Assembly: GCA_044868295.1 (NCBI GenBank)
Contig: JBIOWF010000111.1
Span: forward strand, 1-15,499
Direction: 5' to 3'
Length of the DNA stretch: 15,499 bases
From: JBIOWF01 sp044868295
GTDB taxonomy: Bacteria > Actinomycetota > Actinomycetes > Streptosporangiales > Streptosporangiaceae
The notes beneath the pieces are model-generated. The model was not told the DNA's origin. It ran no database searches and was given only the letters and a program-made list of their open reading frames with translations. A program made the position numbers and the translations under genes. This document shows positions 1 through 6,595 of the stretch, in pieces. Each line of letters opens with the position of its first letter. The first letter of the stretch is position 1.

Positions 1-84
1 ACCCAGGGCCAGGGAACCTTCACCACCCGGGCCACCGGTTACGCCCCGGCGCCAAGCGCAGTGTCCGACGGGACGCCCCGGTAG
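1..84 (+). CDS. 3' end of a gene, possibly an EF-G/TetM-like translational GTPase (partial)
   Basis: Frame 1 is open from the window edge to a TAG at 82-84 and gives 27 residues. The stretch TQGQGTFTTRATGYAPAP resembles the last strand and tail of domain V in EF-G and TetM-type ribosomal GTPases, where a (T/G)QG-x-GTFT pattern is followed by a Y-x-P tail. A strong hairpin starts five bases after the stop, which supports this being a real gene end. The fragment is too short for a firm family assignment. The GTPase reading is inference from one short motif. Confidence 0.4.
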   Translation, partial: TQGQGTFTTRATGYAPAPSAVSDGTPR

Positions 85-88
85 AACC

Positions 89-125
89 GGTGACGGCCCC
101 GCCCACGCGGGCGGGGCCGTTCACC
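89..125 (+). terminator. GC hairpin terminator after the partial gene
   Basis: ACGGCCCCGCCC at 93-104 pairs perfectly with GGGCGGGGCCGT at 109-120 around a four-base loop. The stem extends through GGTG/CACC (89-92 and 122-125) with one bulged T. No U-tract follows, which is usual for actinobacterial terminators. It lies just after the TAG at 82-84. Confidence 0.8.
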
Positions 126-184
126 GACGCCACGAGCCCGGGGGAAGGAGGCACTCGTCAGGTCTTGACGCGGCCGGCGACTAC

Positions 185-1076
185 GTGAGTCAATCGCGTG
201 ACATCCCGTTCACACGATTGACCAATCTCGCTCACACAATTCAATGGACCAGCGCCGTCTTCGCATCCGGCGCCTGCGGAATCGTGATCGCCTCGCTGCT
301 CGGCGCGGGCTTGGCCGGCATCTACGGAGCCGACGGAATGGCCGCCTGGGCATGGCGCATCCCGTTCATCGTCGGCGGATTGCTCGGCTTCTACGGGCTC
401 TACCTGCGGCGTGGGCTGGCCGAAAGCCACGCGTTCGAACAGGAGCAGGCGGAGGAGAAGGCGACCGGGGAACGTCCCTCGGTGGTGCGCGGGCTCTGGG
501 AGAACCGGGCCGCGGTGAGGCGGGTGATCGGCCTCACCGGCGGCGTCGCGGTGGTCTATCAGACCTGGACGGTCACCGCTCCGACCTCGGCCATCAGTGT
601 GCGGCACCTTGATCCCTCGGCGGTCCTGCTCTCCCAGGTCGTCTCCATGCTCGTTTTCATCGCGGTCCTGCCACTGTGCGGCGTCCTCTCGGACAGGATC
701 GGGCCGGCCCAACATGCTGATCTTCGGGCTGGGCATGGCGGTGCTGTCCTATCCGCTCGCGAGCTTCGGGAAGTCCGGCGGAGTGTGGGAGCTCGGCCTC
801 GCCATGACCATCGCTCTGATCTTCATCGCGATGTGCGTGTCCATCCTGCCCGCGATCTTCGCCGAGCTGTTCCCCACGCGTACCCGCGCCACCGGCACCG
901 GCATGCCGTACGCGGTCGCCGTGGCCCTGTGCGGCGGCACCGCACCCTACCTGCTGACCTGGCTGACCAGCATCAAAGCCCAGAACTACTTCACCGGCTA
1001 TGCCATCGCCCTGTTGCTGGTCGGTGTGCTCGTCACGCTCACCTCCCCGGAAACGCGAGGCAAGACGCTGGAGTAG
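185..1076 (+). pseudogene. MFS transporter of the metabolite:H+ symporter type, truncated and frameshifted
   Basis: The reading frame from GTG 185 begins in the middle of an MHS-type major facilitator: after about 20 unrelated residues it matches the family from the helix before the W-R-I-P-F segment (nt 350-370) through the first helices of the C-terminal half. At about 704 the frame changes. Sequence up to DRIG is in frame 2, and the continuation RPNMLIFGLGMA (705 onward) to ETRGKTLE and TAG 1074-1076 is in frame 3. The family motif DRIGRRP implies two lost bases in a GGCGG run, or one extra base. Roughly 150 N-terminal residues of a family that usually has 420-450 are missing. A Shine-Dalgarno-like AAGGAGG at 145-151 has no start codon at the right distance and may belong to the lost 5' end. 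The transporter family is clear, but the substrate cannot be told. Confidence 0.8.
190..221. promoter_or_regulatory. Imperfect inverted repeat, operator-like
   Basis: TCAATCGCGTGA (190-201) and TCACACGATTGA (210-221) form 12-base arms with one mismatch around an 8-base spacer. The repeat sits in a short AT-richer stretch, just where the truncated transporter reading frame opens. It could be an operator, a remnant of a mobile-element end, or a scar of the deletion that removed the transporter N-terminus. Confidence 0.4.
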
Positions 1077-1223
1077 GGCCCGGCCGCCGAACGGATCACG
1101 TGAGGCGTTCGTTCGCGGCCCGTCCCGCCGCCGGGGCGGTGGTCTTCACCCAGACCCCGCTCCGGCGGCAGGGTCGAGAGTGTGGCGCAACGAACCTCGA
1201 CGAACGAGCGCTACACCGGCTGA

Positions 1224-1553
1224 TCAGCGCTTGCGCATCTCGTCAAGGATCAGCTGAAGCATCGTGTTCGACAATCTCTGAGTCTCCTCCACCCTGTCGA
1301 ATCGGGCTCTGGTCTCGGCTTGGAACTGCTTGTGAGTCTCCTCGAGCGTGTCGAATCGGGCTCTGGTCTCGGCTTGGAACTGCTTGTGAGTCTCTTCAAG
1401 CGTGTCGAGGCGAACTCTGGTCTCAACGCGGAACTCCTTGACCTCGGCCCAGATGCCGTCGGTGGCCGCGTTGGCTGCCTGCGCGAGCATGATCGCGCGC
1501 TCTGTGGCCGGGGAGGGCTCCAGGGCGTTGGCGCGCTTCTCCAACGTCGTCAT
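1224..1553 (-). CDS. Small coiled-coil protein with 18-residue tandem repeats
   Basis: This is a 109-residue hydrophilic protein with no signal peptide or membrane segment. From about residue 38 it carries three copies of an 18-residue unit of the type ETRARFDTLEETHKQFQA, with hydrophobic positions spaced as in a coiled coil. The DNA shows the same 54-base period at 1280, 1334 and 1388. The first two copies differ at only three bases, so the duplication is recent. The ATG at 1551-1553 has a good Shine-Dalgarno, GGAGAGG, reading from 1563 to 1557. A possible -10 (TAGAGT, complement of 1590-1595) lies about 30 bases further upstream. The gene is convergent with the decayed transporter and divergent from recD2. 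Homologous short coiled-coil proteins of unknown function are common in actinomycetes; I assign no function. A structural or oligomerising role is the most that can be inferred. Confidence 0.75.
   Translation of the reverse strand: MTTLEKRANALEPSPATERAIMLAQAANAATDGIWAEVKEFRVETRVRLDTLEETHKQFQAETRARFDTLEETHKQFQAETRARFDRVEETQRLSNTMLQLILDEMRKR
1280..1441. repeat. Three tandem 54-bp repeats within the coiled-coil gene
   Basis: Units at 1280-1333, 1334-1387 and 1388-1441 each begin with GAGTCTC on the plus strand. Units 1 and 2 match at 51 of 54 positions. Unit 3 is more diverged. The period is a multiple of three, so copy-number change keeps the frame. Confidence 0.9.
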
Positions 1554-1776
1554 CCGCCTCTCCGCGAGGGATCGATGTTCACCTTCGGCACTCTATCTTC
1601 ACGACCTGCGTCACGCGAAGTTTTCGAGTGAACACGAGAAGTAACGATAGAAGCCCTCTCAATCTGCACTGCTACTTGATTAGCACTGAAGAGCGGTCAG
1701 CGTCTGCCGTACGGGTCCCGGCGATCCCACTGCGGGCGTTCACGGGATGTCGCACTCCTGCGGGACAATGCCACGC

Positions 1777-3993
1777 ATGACGAACCCGCCCGGCGGCACT
1801 CCTTCCGGCAGCGTGCTCGACGCCGTGCTCGAACGCGTCACCTACGCCAACGAGGAGACCGGCTACACGATCGCCCGGGTCGCCACCGAGCGGTCGGGGA
1901 GCGAGCTGCTCACCGTGGTCGGGCCGCTGCTCGGGGCGCAGGTCGGGGAGTCGCTACGGCTCACCGGCCGGTGGACCTCCCATCCCCGGTACGGCAAGCA
2001 GTTCGAGGTGTGGTCCTACACGACCGTGCTGCCGGCCACCGTCCAGGGCATTCAGCGCTACCTCGGATCGGGGCTGATCAAGGGAATCGGCCCCAAGATG
2101 GCCGAGCGGATCGTGGACCACTTCGGCACCGACACCCTGCGGGTGATCGAGGAGGAGCCGGCCCGGCTTGTGGAGGTGCCCGGCCTCGGCCCCAAGCGGA
2201 CCAAGATGATCGCCGCCGCCTGGGAGGAGCAGAAGATCATCAAAGAGGTGATGATCTTCCTGCAGGGTGTCGGTGTCTCCACCTCGATCGCGGTGCGGAT
2301 CTTCAAGCAGTACGGCGACACGTCCATCGAGGTGGTGCGCAAGGAGCCCTACCGGCTGGCCGACGACGTGTGGGGCATCGGCTTCAAGACCGCCGACACC
2401 ATCGCCCAGGCGGTCGGCATCCCGCATGACAGCCCCGAACGGGTGAAGGCCGGCCTGCGCTACACCCTGTCCCAGGCCGCCGACGACGGCCACTGCTACC
2501 TGCCCACGCCCAACCTGGTCGCCGACGCCGTCAAAATCCTCGAGGTCACCCCCGAGCTGACGGCCGCCTGCCTGGAGGGCCTCGTCACCGAGGAGGGCGT
2601 CGTCCGCGAGGAGATCCCGGCGGGCGACAACACCGTCCCGGCGATCTATCTGGTGCCCTTCCACCGCGCGGAACTGTCCCTGGCCGGGACGCTGCGCGGC
2701 CTGCTGGCCTCCGGCCGTGACCGCCTGAGCGCGTTCGACGGCGTCGACTGGGACGCCGCCCTGGCCTGGCTGCGCGGCGGCACCGGCGCCGACCTCGCCC
2801 CCGAGCAGGCCCAGGCCGTACGGCTCGCGCTGACCGAGAAGGTCGCCGTGCTCACCGGCGGGCCCGGCTGCGGCAAGAGCTTCACCGTCCGCTCGGTCGT
2901 CACGCTCGCCCGGGCCAAACGCGCCAAGGTCATCCTTGCGGCGCCGACCGGACGGGCCGCCAAGCGCCTGTCGGAGCTGACCGGCCATGAGGCCACCACC
3001 GTGCACCGGCTGCTGCAGCTGCGACCCGGCGGCGACCCCACCTTCGACCGGGACAACCCCCTGGACGCCGACCTGGTCGTGGTGGACGAGGCCTCCATGC
3101 TCGACCTGCTGCTGGCCAACAAGCTGGCCAAGGCCGTGGCACCGGGCGCGCACCTGCTCTTCGTCGGCGACGTCGACCAGTTGCCCTCGGTCGGCGCGGG
3201 CGAGGTGCTGCGCGACCTGCTGGCCGCGCCCGAGATCCCGCGGGTACGGCTGACACAGATCTTCCGCCAGGCCCAGCAGTCGGGCGTGGTCGTCAACGCC
3301 CACCGGATCAATACCGGCCAGTCACCCCTGGTCCGGGAGTTCCCCGACTTCTTCCTGTTCCCGTGCGAGGAGCCCGAGGAGATCGCCGCGCTGACGGTCG
3401 ACGTGGTCGCGCGCCGGATCCCGGCCAAGTTCGGCCTCAACCCCCGGCGTGACGTGCAGGTGCTGGCCCCCATGCACCGGGGCGTCGCCGGAGCGGGCGC
3501 GCTGAACATCGCCCTGCAGGAGGCGCTCACACCCTTTCGGGAGGGCATGCCGGAGCGCCGCTACGGCGGCCGGGTCTTCCGGGTCGGCGACAAGGTGACC
3601 CAGCTGCGCAACAACTACGACAAGGGCGCGGCGGGGGTGTTCAACGGCACCGTCGGCGTGGTCACCGGCATCACCCCCGAGGAGAGCAGGCTCACGATCC
3701 TCACCGACGAGGACGAGAACGTCGACTATTCCTTCGACGAGCTCGACGAGCTGGCCCACGCCTACGCGGTCAGCATCCACCGCTCCCAGGGCAGCGAGTA
3801 CCCCGCCGTGGTGATCCCCCTGGCGACCAGCGCGTGGATGATGCTGCAGCGCAACCTGCTCTACACCGCGATCACCAGGGCCAAGAAGCTCGTGGTCGTC
3901 GTCGGGTCCCGGCGGGCGCTGGGGCAGGCCGTACGAACCAAAGGGGCGGGCCGCCGCCACACCGGCCTCACCCACCGCCTGCAGCAACGCTGA
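1777..3993 (+). CDS. recD2: RecD2-type SF1B DNA helicase (RecD-like, without RecBC)
   Basis: ATP-dependent 5'-3' DNA helicase acting in the cytoplasm on recombination or replication-repair intermediates. From ATG 1777 the protein has 738 residues, normal for RecD2. Order: N-terminal OB-like region (about 9-80), helix-hairpin-helix segments (GSGLIKGIGPKMAERI near 97-112, VPGLGPKR near 134, GIGFKTADTIA near 199), then the helicase core. Visible motifs are Walker A GGPGCGKS with Lys367, DEAS of motif II at 437-440, GDVDQLPSVGAGE of motif III from 464, the SIHRSQGSEYP motif V region, and YTAITRAKK with Arg701 in motif VI. An in-frame ATG at 1747 would add ten residues. I prefer 1777 because family similarity begins there and a -10-like GACAAT (1764-1769) lies seven bases ahead, suggesting leaderless transcription. 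No recB or recC is nearby, as expected for RecD2. Confidence 0.95.
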   Translation: MTNPPGGTPSGSVLDAVLERVTYANEETGYTIARVATERSGSELLTVVGPLLGAQVGESLRLTGRWTSHPRYGKQFEVWSYTTVLPATVQGIQRYLGSGLIKGIGPKMAERIVDHFGTDTLRVIEEEPARLVEVPGLGPKRTKMIAAAWEEQKIIKEVMIFLQGVGVSTSIAVRIFKQYGDTSIEVVRKEPYRLADDVWGIGFKTADTIAQAVGIPHDSPERVKAGLRYTLSQAADDGHCYLPTPNLVADAVKILEVTPELTAACLEGLVTEEGVVREEIPAGDNTVPAIYLVPFHRAELSLAGTLRGLLASGRDRLSAFDGVDWDAALAWLRGGTGADLAPEQAQAVRLALTEKVAVLTGGPGCGKSFTVRSVVTLARAKRAKVILAAPTGRAAKRLSELTGHEATTVHRLLQLRPGGDPTFDRDNPLDADLVVVDEASMLDLLLANKLAKAVAPGAHLLFVGDVDQLPSVGAGEVLRDLLAAPEIPRVRLTQIFRQAQQSGVVVNAHRINTGQSPLVREFPDFFLFPCEEPEEIAALTVDVVARRIPAKFGLNPRRDVQVLAPMHRGVAGAGALNIALQEALTPFREGMPERRYGGRVFRVGDKVTQLRNNYDKGAAGVFNGTVGVVTGITPEESRLTILTDEDENVDYSFDELDELAHAYAVSIHRSQGSEYPAVVIPLATSAWMMLQRNLLYTAITRAKKLVVVVGSRRALGQAVRTKGAGRRHTGLTHRLQQR

Positions 3994-4031
3994 CATCCCC
4001 CGCGCATCGGCGGCGACGTCGAGGGGGCGTC
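3992..4031. terminator. Weak bidirectional hairpin between convergent genes
   Basis: CCCCC at 3997-4001 can pair with GGGGG at 4023-4027, extended by GAC (3992-3994) with GTC (4029-4031) across a small internal loop. It lies between recD2 (+) and the ABM protein (-), whose stop codons are 52 bases apart. The loop of 21 bases makes this a weak call. Confidence 0.3.
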
Positions 4032-4045
4032 CAACGCTGAGAGCG

Positions 4046-4348
4046 TCAGGCCACAGGCGCGGTGCCGAGCAGGAGTAGTTCGGCCGGGCCGGCCCGGAAC
4101 GCCTTGTTAGCCGTATCAGCCGCGAGCATGTGCTCCGAGGCCTCGTGCTCTTTCAGCGCCTCAGCCGACGCCCACTCCTCGAACAGTACGAAGCGGTCCG
4201 GATCTCCCTTAACCGAGTGCAGGTCGTAGCGCAAGCAACCAGGCTCGGCGCGAACCACCGGTGCCGGCGCAGCGAAAGCGGCGATCTGTTCGGCTCCTCG
4301 CCCGGGCTGTGTGGTGATGAGAACTATGGCTCGCAGGGTGTTGGACAC
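4046..4348 (-). CDS. ABM-domain (antibiotic biosynthesis monooxygenase-like) protein
   Basis: This 100-residue protein is a single ABM domain of the dimeric alpha+beta type found in YgiN-like quinol monooxygenases and polyketide tailoring oxygenases. Matching features are an N-terminal strand (LRAIVLITTQPG), the EPGCLRYDLHS segment near residues 36-46, FVLFEEWAS near 53-61, and a helix with a conserved His in EHEASEHM. Many family members oxidise phenolic or quinol substrates without a cofactor, while others have no proven activity, so the substrate is unknown. The start is GTG at 4346-4348. No Shine-Dalgarno precedes it, but a -10-like hexamer lies six bases upstream, suggesting a leaderless message. 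It is convergent with recD2 and not in an operon. Confidence 0.85.
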   Translation of the reverse strand: MSNTLRAIVLITTQPGRGAEQIAAFAAPAPVVRAEPGCLRYDLHSVKGDPDRFVLFEEWASAEALKEHEASEHMLAADTANKAFRAGPAELLLLGTAPVA

Positions 4349-4354
4349 GCGACA

Positions 4355-4360
4355 AACCTA
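4355..4360 (-). promoter_or_regulatory. -10 box TAGGTT for a leaderless ABM transcript
   Basis: On the minus strand TAGGTT fits TANNNT and ends six bases before the GTG at 4348, the spacing expected if transcription starts at the start codon. No convincing -35 was found. Confidence 0.4.
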
Positions 4361-4597
4361 GCAAGTGTGGATAGGGGGTTCGGGCCGCAGGGTCGCAGGC
4401 GGCCACAGCCGTCAGGAGGCATGGTCCCTCATCGCCGGCCATGAGTTGGCCCCTCGCCGAGGCTTCGGGATGTTGAGGCCGCGACGGCGGAGGTCGTCGT
4501 CGACGTACGGCTGACAGCGCCTTACACGGGCTCTTGATCCAGATCGACGGGACTTTACCGCGAAGGCACCCCAACGAACCGATCTAGATACCCAATC

Positions 4598-4607
4598 GTG
4601 ACGTCAC
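4598..4607. promoter_or_regulatory. Perfect palindrome GTGACGTCAC, possible operator
   Basis: GTGACGTCAC is a perfect 10-base palindrome located 34 bases upstream of the likely -10 box of the L,D-transpeptidase gene. The position suits an activator or repressor site. The protein that binds it is unknown. Confidence 0.35.
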
Positions 4608-4641
4608 TATGCCGGAAAATGCGCAGATAGCGTGTTACCCC

Positions 4642-4650
4642 TAATAAAGT
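4642..4650 (+). promoter_or_regulatory. -10 region (TAATAAAGT) of the L,D-transpeptidase gene
   Basis: TAATAA (4642-4647) or the overlapping TAAAGT (4645-4650) would place the transcription start near 4654-4658, giving a leader of about 30 bases before the Shine-Dalgarno-preceded GTG at 4687. A -35 is not obvious. Confidence 0.4.
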
Positions 4651-4686
4651 CGTGTGGTGCACTTTGCCACCTTGGGGGAGAGGTTT

Positions 4687-5886
4687 GTGCTGATCATCAA
4701 CACCCGTTCCAGGTTGCGGATCGCCGGGCTCGCCGTGGCGGTGGCGGCGACGCTGTCGGCATGCTCCGGGGGCTCCGGCACGCCTGGCGCGGCCGGCACA
4801 GACGGGACGGACAAGCCCGCGGCCGCCGTACCGACCATCAAGATCAGCCCGGTCAAGGGCAGCGCCAAGGTGCGGCCGGAAAAGAGCGTGGTGGTCACCG
4901 CCGACAACGGCGCGCTGGACGAGGTCACCGTGCAGGCCGGCGGGGAGGCACTCGAGGGGGAGTTCGACGCCACCCGCACCAAGTGGATCTCCAAGGAGCC
5001 GCTGAAGCCGTCCAGCCGCTACACCGTGTCGGCGAAGGCGAGCGGCGCCGGCGGCCCCGTCACCGCGACCAGCCAGTTCAGCACCCTCAGACCCAAATTC
5101 CTCCTGGACGTCCTGGACGTCACCCCCGGCATCAAGGGCGAGACGGTCGGCGTCGGCATGCCGATCAAAGTGACCTTCAACCAGGCGGTGGGAGACAAGG
5201 CCGCGGTCGAGGAGGCCCTGGAGGTCAAGGCGGAAAAGCCGGTCGCCGGCGCCTGGCGCTGGCTCGACGACCGCACCGTCATGTACCGGACGGCCAAGTA
5301 CTGGCCCGCCCACCAGAAGGTGACCCTGACCGCGAATCTCGCGGGCGTCCGCGGCGGCACGGACATGTACGGCACGCAGGACCACACGACCACGCTGAAG
5401 ATCGGCGCGGCCTGGATCAGCACGGTCAACACCAAGACGCACATGATGGTCGTCAAGCGGGACGGCAAGACCGTGCAGACGATGCGGATCAGCGCCGGCA
5501 AGGCGACGACCCGTGAGTACACCACCACCAGCGGAATCCACCTCACGATGGAACGCGGCAATCCCGTCACGATGATCTCCCCGGGGAAGAAGAAGGGCGA
5601 CCCCGGGTACTACAAGGAGATCGTCAACCACGCGGTCCGCATCTCCAACAGCGGCGAGTACGTGCACAGCGCCCCGTGGTCGGTCGGCTCCCAGGGCCGC
5701 GCCAACGTCAGCCACGGCTGCGTCAACGCCCGCCCCGACCAGGCCAAGTGGTTCTACGACAACTTCCACCGCGGCGACGTCGTCAAGATCATCGGCACGA
5801 CCCGCGAGCTCGAATGGAACAACGGCTGGGGATACTGGCAGCTGTCGTTCAAGCAGTGGAAGAAGGGCAGCGCCCTGGAATCCTGA
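4687..5886 (+). CDS. L,D-transpeptidase lipoprotein with Ig-like domains (YkuD family)
   Basis: Peptidoglycan cross-linking enzyme forming 3-3 bonds on the outer face of the membrane. The GTG at 4687 is preceded by GGGGGAG at 4674-4680, giving 399 residues. An in-frame GTG at 4654 would add eleven. Residues 1-26 form a lipoprotein signal: basic NTRSRLR, a hydrophobic stretch, and lipobox LSAC with Cys26. A Gly/Ala-rich linker follows, then two Ig-like domains (about 45-130 and 130-235) as in mycobacterial LdtMt2-type enzymes. The YkuD domain (about 238-365) carries His327 and the signature SHGCVN with His343 and nucleophile Cys345. The C-terminal tail is rich in Trp and Lys (WNNGWGYWQLSFKQWKKG), as in LdtMt2-type enzymes. 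It is transcribed alone, with a hairpin just after the stop. All catalytic residues are present, so it should be active and sensitive to carbapenems as a class. Confidence 0.94.
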   Translation: MLIINTRSRLRIAGLAVAVAATLSACSGGSGTPGAAGTDGTDKPAAAVPTIKISPVKGSAKVRPEKSVVVTADNGALDEVTVQAGGEALEGEFDATRTKWISKEPLKPSSRYTVSAKASGAGGPVTATSQFSTLRPKFLLDVLDVTPGIKGETVGVGMPIKVTFNQAVGDKAAVEEALEVKAEKPVAGAWRWLDDRTVMYRTAKYWPAHQKVTLTANLAGVRGGTDMYGTQDHTTTLKIGAAWISTVNTKTHMMVVKRDGKTVQTMRISAGKATTREYTTTSGIHLTMERGNPVTMISPGKKKGDPGYYKEIVNHAVRISNSGEYVHSAPWSVGSQGRANVSHGCVNARPDQAKWFYDNFHRGDVVKIIGTTRELEWNNGWGYWQLSFKQWKKGSALES

Positions 5887-5903
5887 GCCGGCTCGGCGAG
5901 CGA

Positions 5904-5940
5904 CGCCGGGGGAGGGACGGCCACGCCGCCCCGCCCGGCG
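5904..5940 (+). terminator. Hairpin terminator of the L,D-transpeptidase gene
   Basis: CGCCGGG at 5904-5910 pairs with CCCGGCG at 5934-5940, and inside it GGGACGGC (5914-5921) pairs with GCCGCCCC (5925-5932) with a single A-C mismatch around a CAC loop. It starts 17 bases after the stop codon and has no U-tract. Confidence 0.7.
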
Positions 5941-6015
5941 CCACCGCACCCATGCGTGCGGCAAGCTCCACCGCCGGGGTCAGCGCGCAATTCGACGCCA
6001 GGGGTCAGTGCCGGT

Positions 6016-6195
6016 TCAGTGCACGCCCGAACGCATCAGGATGTACGCGCCGACGATCTTGAGCAACACCACGGCGACCACGACGCAGAAGACGATCAGG
6101 GCCGGGCGGTGCTCGAAGTGCTTGCCCTCCTTGAGGGGCGGGCGCTTGGCCACACGCTCGGCGATGCGCTCTTCGATGGGCTTGCGGCGAAACAT
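6016..6195 (-). CDS. 59-residue single-span membrane protein, unknown function
   Basis: The minus strand reads ATG at 6193-6195 to TGA at 6016-6018. The first 30 residues are charged (RRKPIEERIAERVAKRPP), and residues 32-54 form one clear membrane helix (ALIVFCVVVAVVLLKIVGAY), with a short tail SGVH outside. By the positive-inside rule the N-terminus is cytoplasmic. Codon use is typical of the window, with nearly every third position G or C, which argues for real coding. There is no Shine-Dalgarno; TAGGCT lies seven bases before the ATG, suggesting leaderless expression. I recognise no family. It stands alone between the transpeptidase terminator and the MBL relic. A scaffold or small regulator of a membrane complex is possible, but this is not shown. 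Confidence 0.75.
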   Translation of the reverse strand: MFRRKPIEERIAERVAKRPPLKEGKHFEHRPALIVFCVVVAVVLLKIVGAYILMRSGVH

Positions 6196-6202
6196 GCGCC
6201 CA

Positions 6203-6208
6203 AGCCTA
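6203..6208 (-). promoter_or_regulatory. -10 box TAGGCT for the 59-residue membrane protein
   Basis: TAGGCT on the minus strand matches TANNNT and ends seven bases before the ATG at 6195, as for a leaderless transcript. No clear -35 is present. Confidence 0.4.
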
Positions 6209-6275
6209 TCCGCACCGGCCAGATCGCACGAATACGCCGATCGGCCCGCATCACCCTGCCCCCCATCGCAACGGG

Positions 6276-6539
6276 GTGAACCGCCTCACAACTGCTGGAT
6301 CAACCGCCTGGTTCCACGGCGAGGTCGACCCGGCCCGGCCGAACTGCCCCGCCACGCTCGCCATCGCCCAACGCCTGATCGCGGTCGACCACGACCGGCG
6401 GATGGCCCACGTGGCCCGGCTGCGGGAGCTGTCCTCCACCAACGGGGTGCGGGTGTTCAGCGCTCACGACCCGGGCGGGTTCAACGACCACGCGGCACCC
6501 GGCGCGGCCTCACCACGAAGCCCCCACCCAGGCCGCTGA
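6276..6539 (+). pseudogene. C-terminal relic of an MBL-fold (metallo-beta-lactamase) hydrolase
   Basis: The 87-residue frame contains DRRMAHVARLRELSSTNGVRVFSAHDP, which matches the end of MBL-fold hydrolases of the lactonase-like group, where (V/T)xVFxxHDP supplies a late metal-binding His. The earlier metal-binding HxHxDH motif and about two thirds of the usual protein are absent, and upstream of 6276 no reading frame continues the family. The first 15 residues look unrelated. No Shine-Dalgarno is present. The most likely reading is a gene remnant left by a deletion. A real short protein is unlikely. Confidence 0.5.
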
Positions 6540-6595
6540 GCCGACGCCAACACGGCCCGGCCGACGCCCGTTCCCCTCCGGCGAGAGATCAGCGC

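Larger units (their letters stand above)
4349..4653. other. 305-base intergenic region without a supported gene
   Basis: This lies between the divergent ABM gene and the L,D-transpeptidase gene. The first 25 bases hold the ABM -10 box. The middle (4400-4570) is GC-rich with no initiation signal. A minus-strand reading there encodes an arginine-rich segment (around YVDDDLRRRGLNIPKPRRGA) that may be a gene relic, but I cannot name a family. The last 90 bases are AT-richer and contain the palindrome at 4598-4607 and a TAATAA at 4642-4647. Confidence 0.5.

Noticed and set aside
158..736. Long minus-strand open frame across the transporter relic.
   Set aside because: It mirrors the GC-rich transporter codons, and its composition (Asp, Gly, Arg, Pro) shows no recognisable domain.
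1954..3303. Very long minus-strand open frame within recD2.
   Set aside because: Antisense shadow of a well-supported helicase gene, typical in GC-rich genomes where stop codons are rare on the opposite strand.
4400..4574. Minus-strand reading with YVDDDLRRRGLNIPKPRRGA, considered as a transposase or toxin relic.
   Set aside because: No start signal, high Arg content expected from GC-rich noncoding DNA, and no family motif I can name.
4560..4686. Cyclic di-AMP (ydaO-type) riboswitch ahead of the cell-wall enzyme.
   Set aside because: The likely leader is only about 30 bases, far too short, and the conserved core is not seen.
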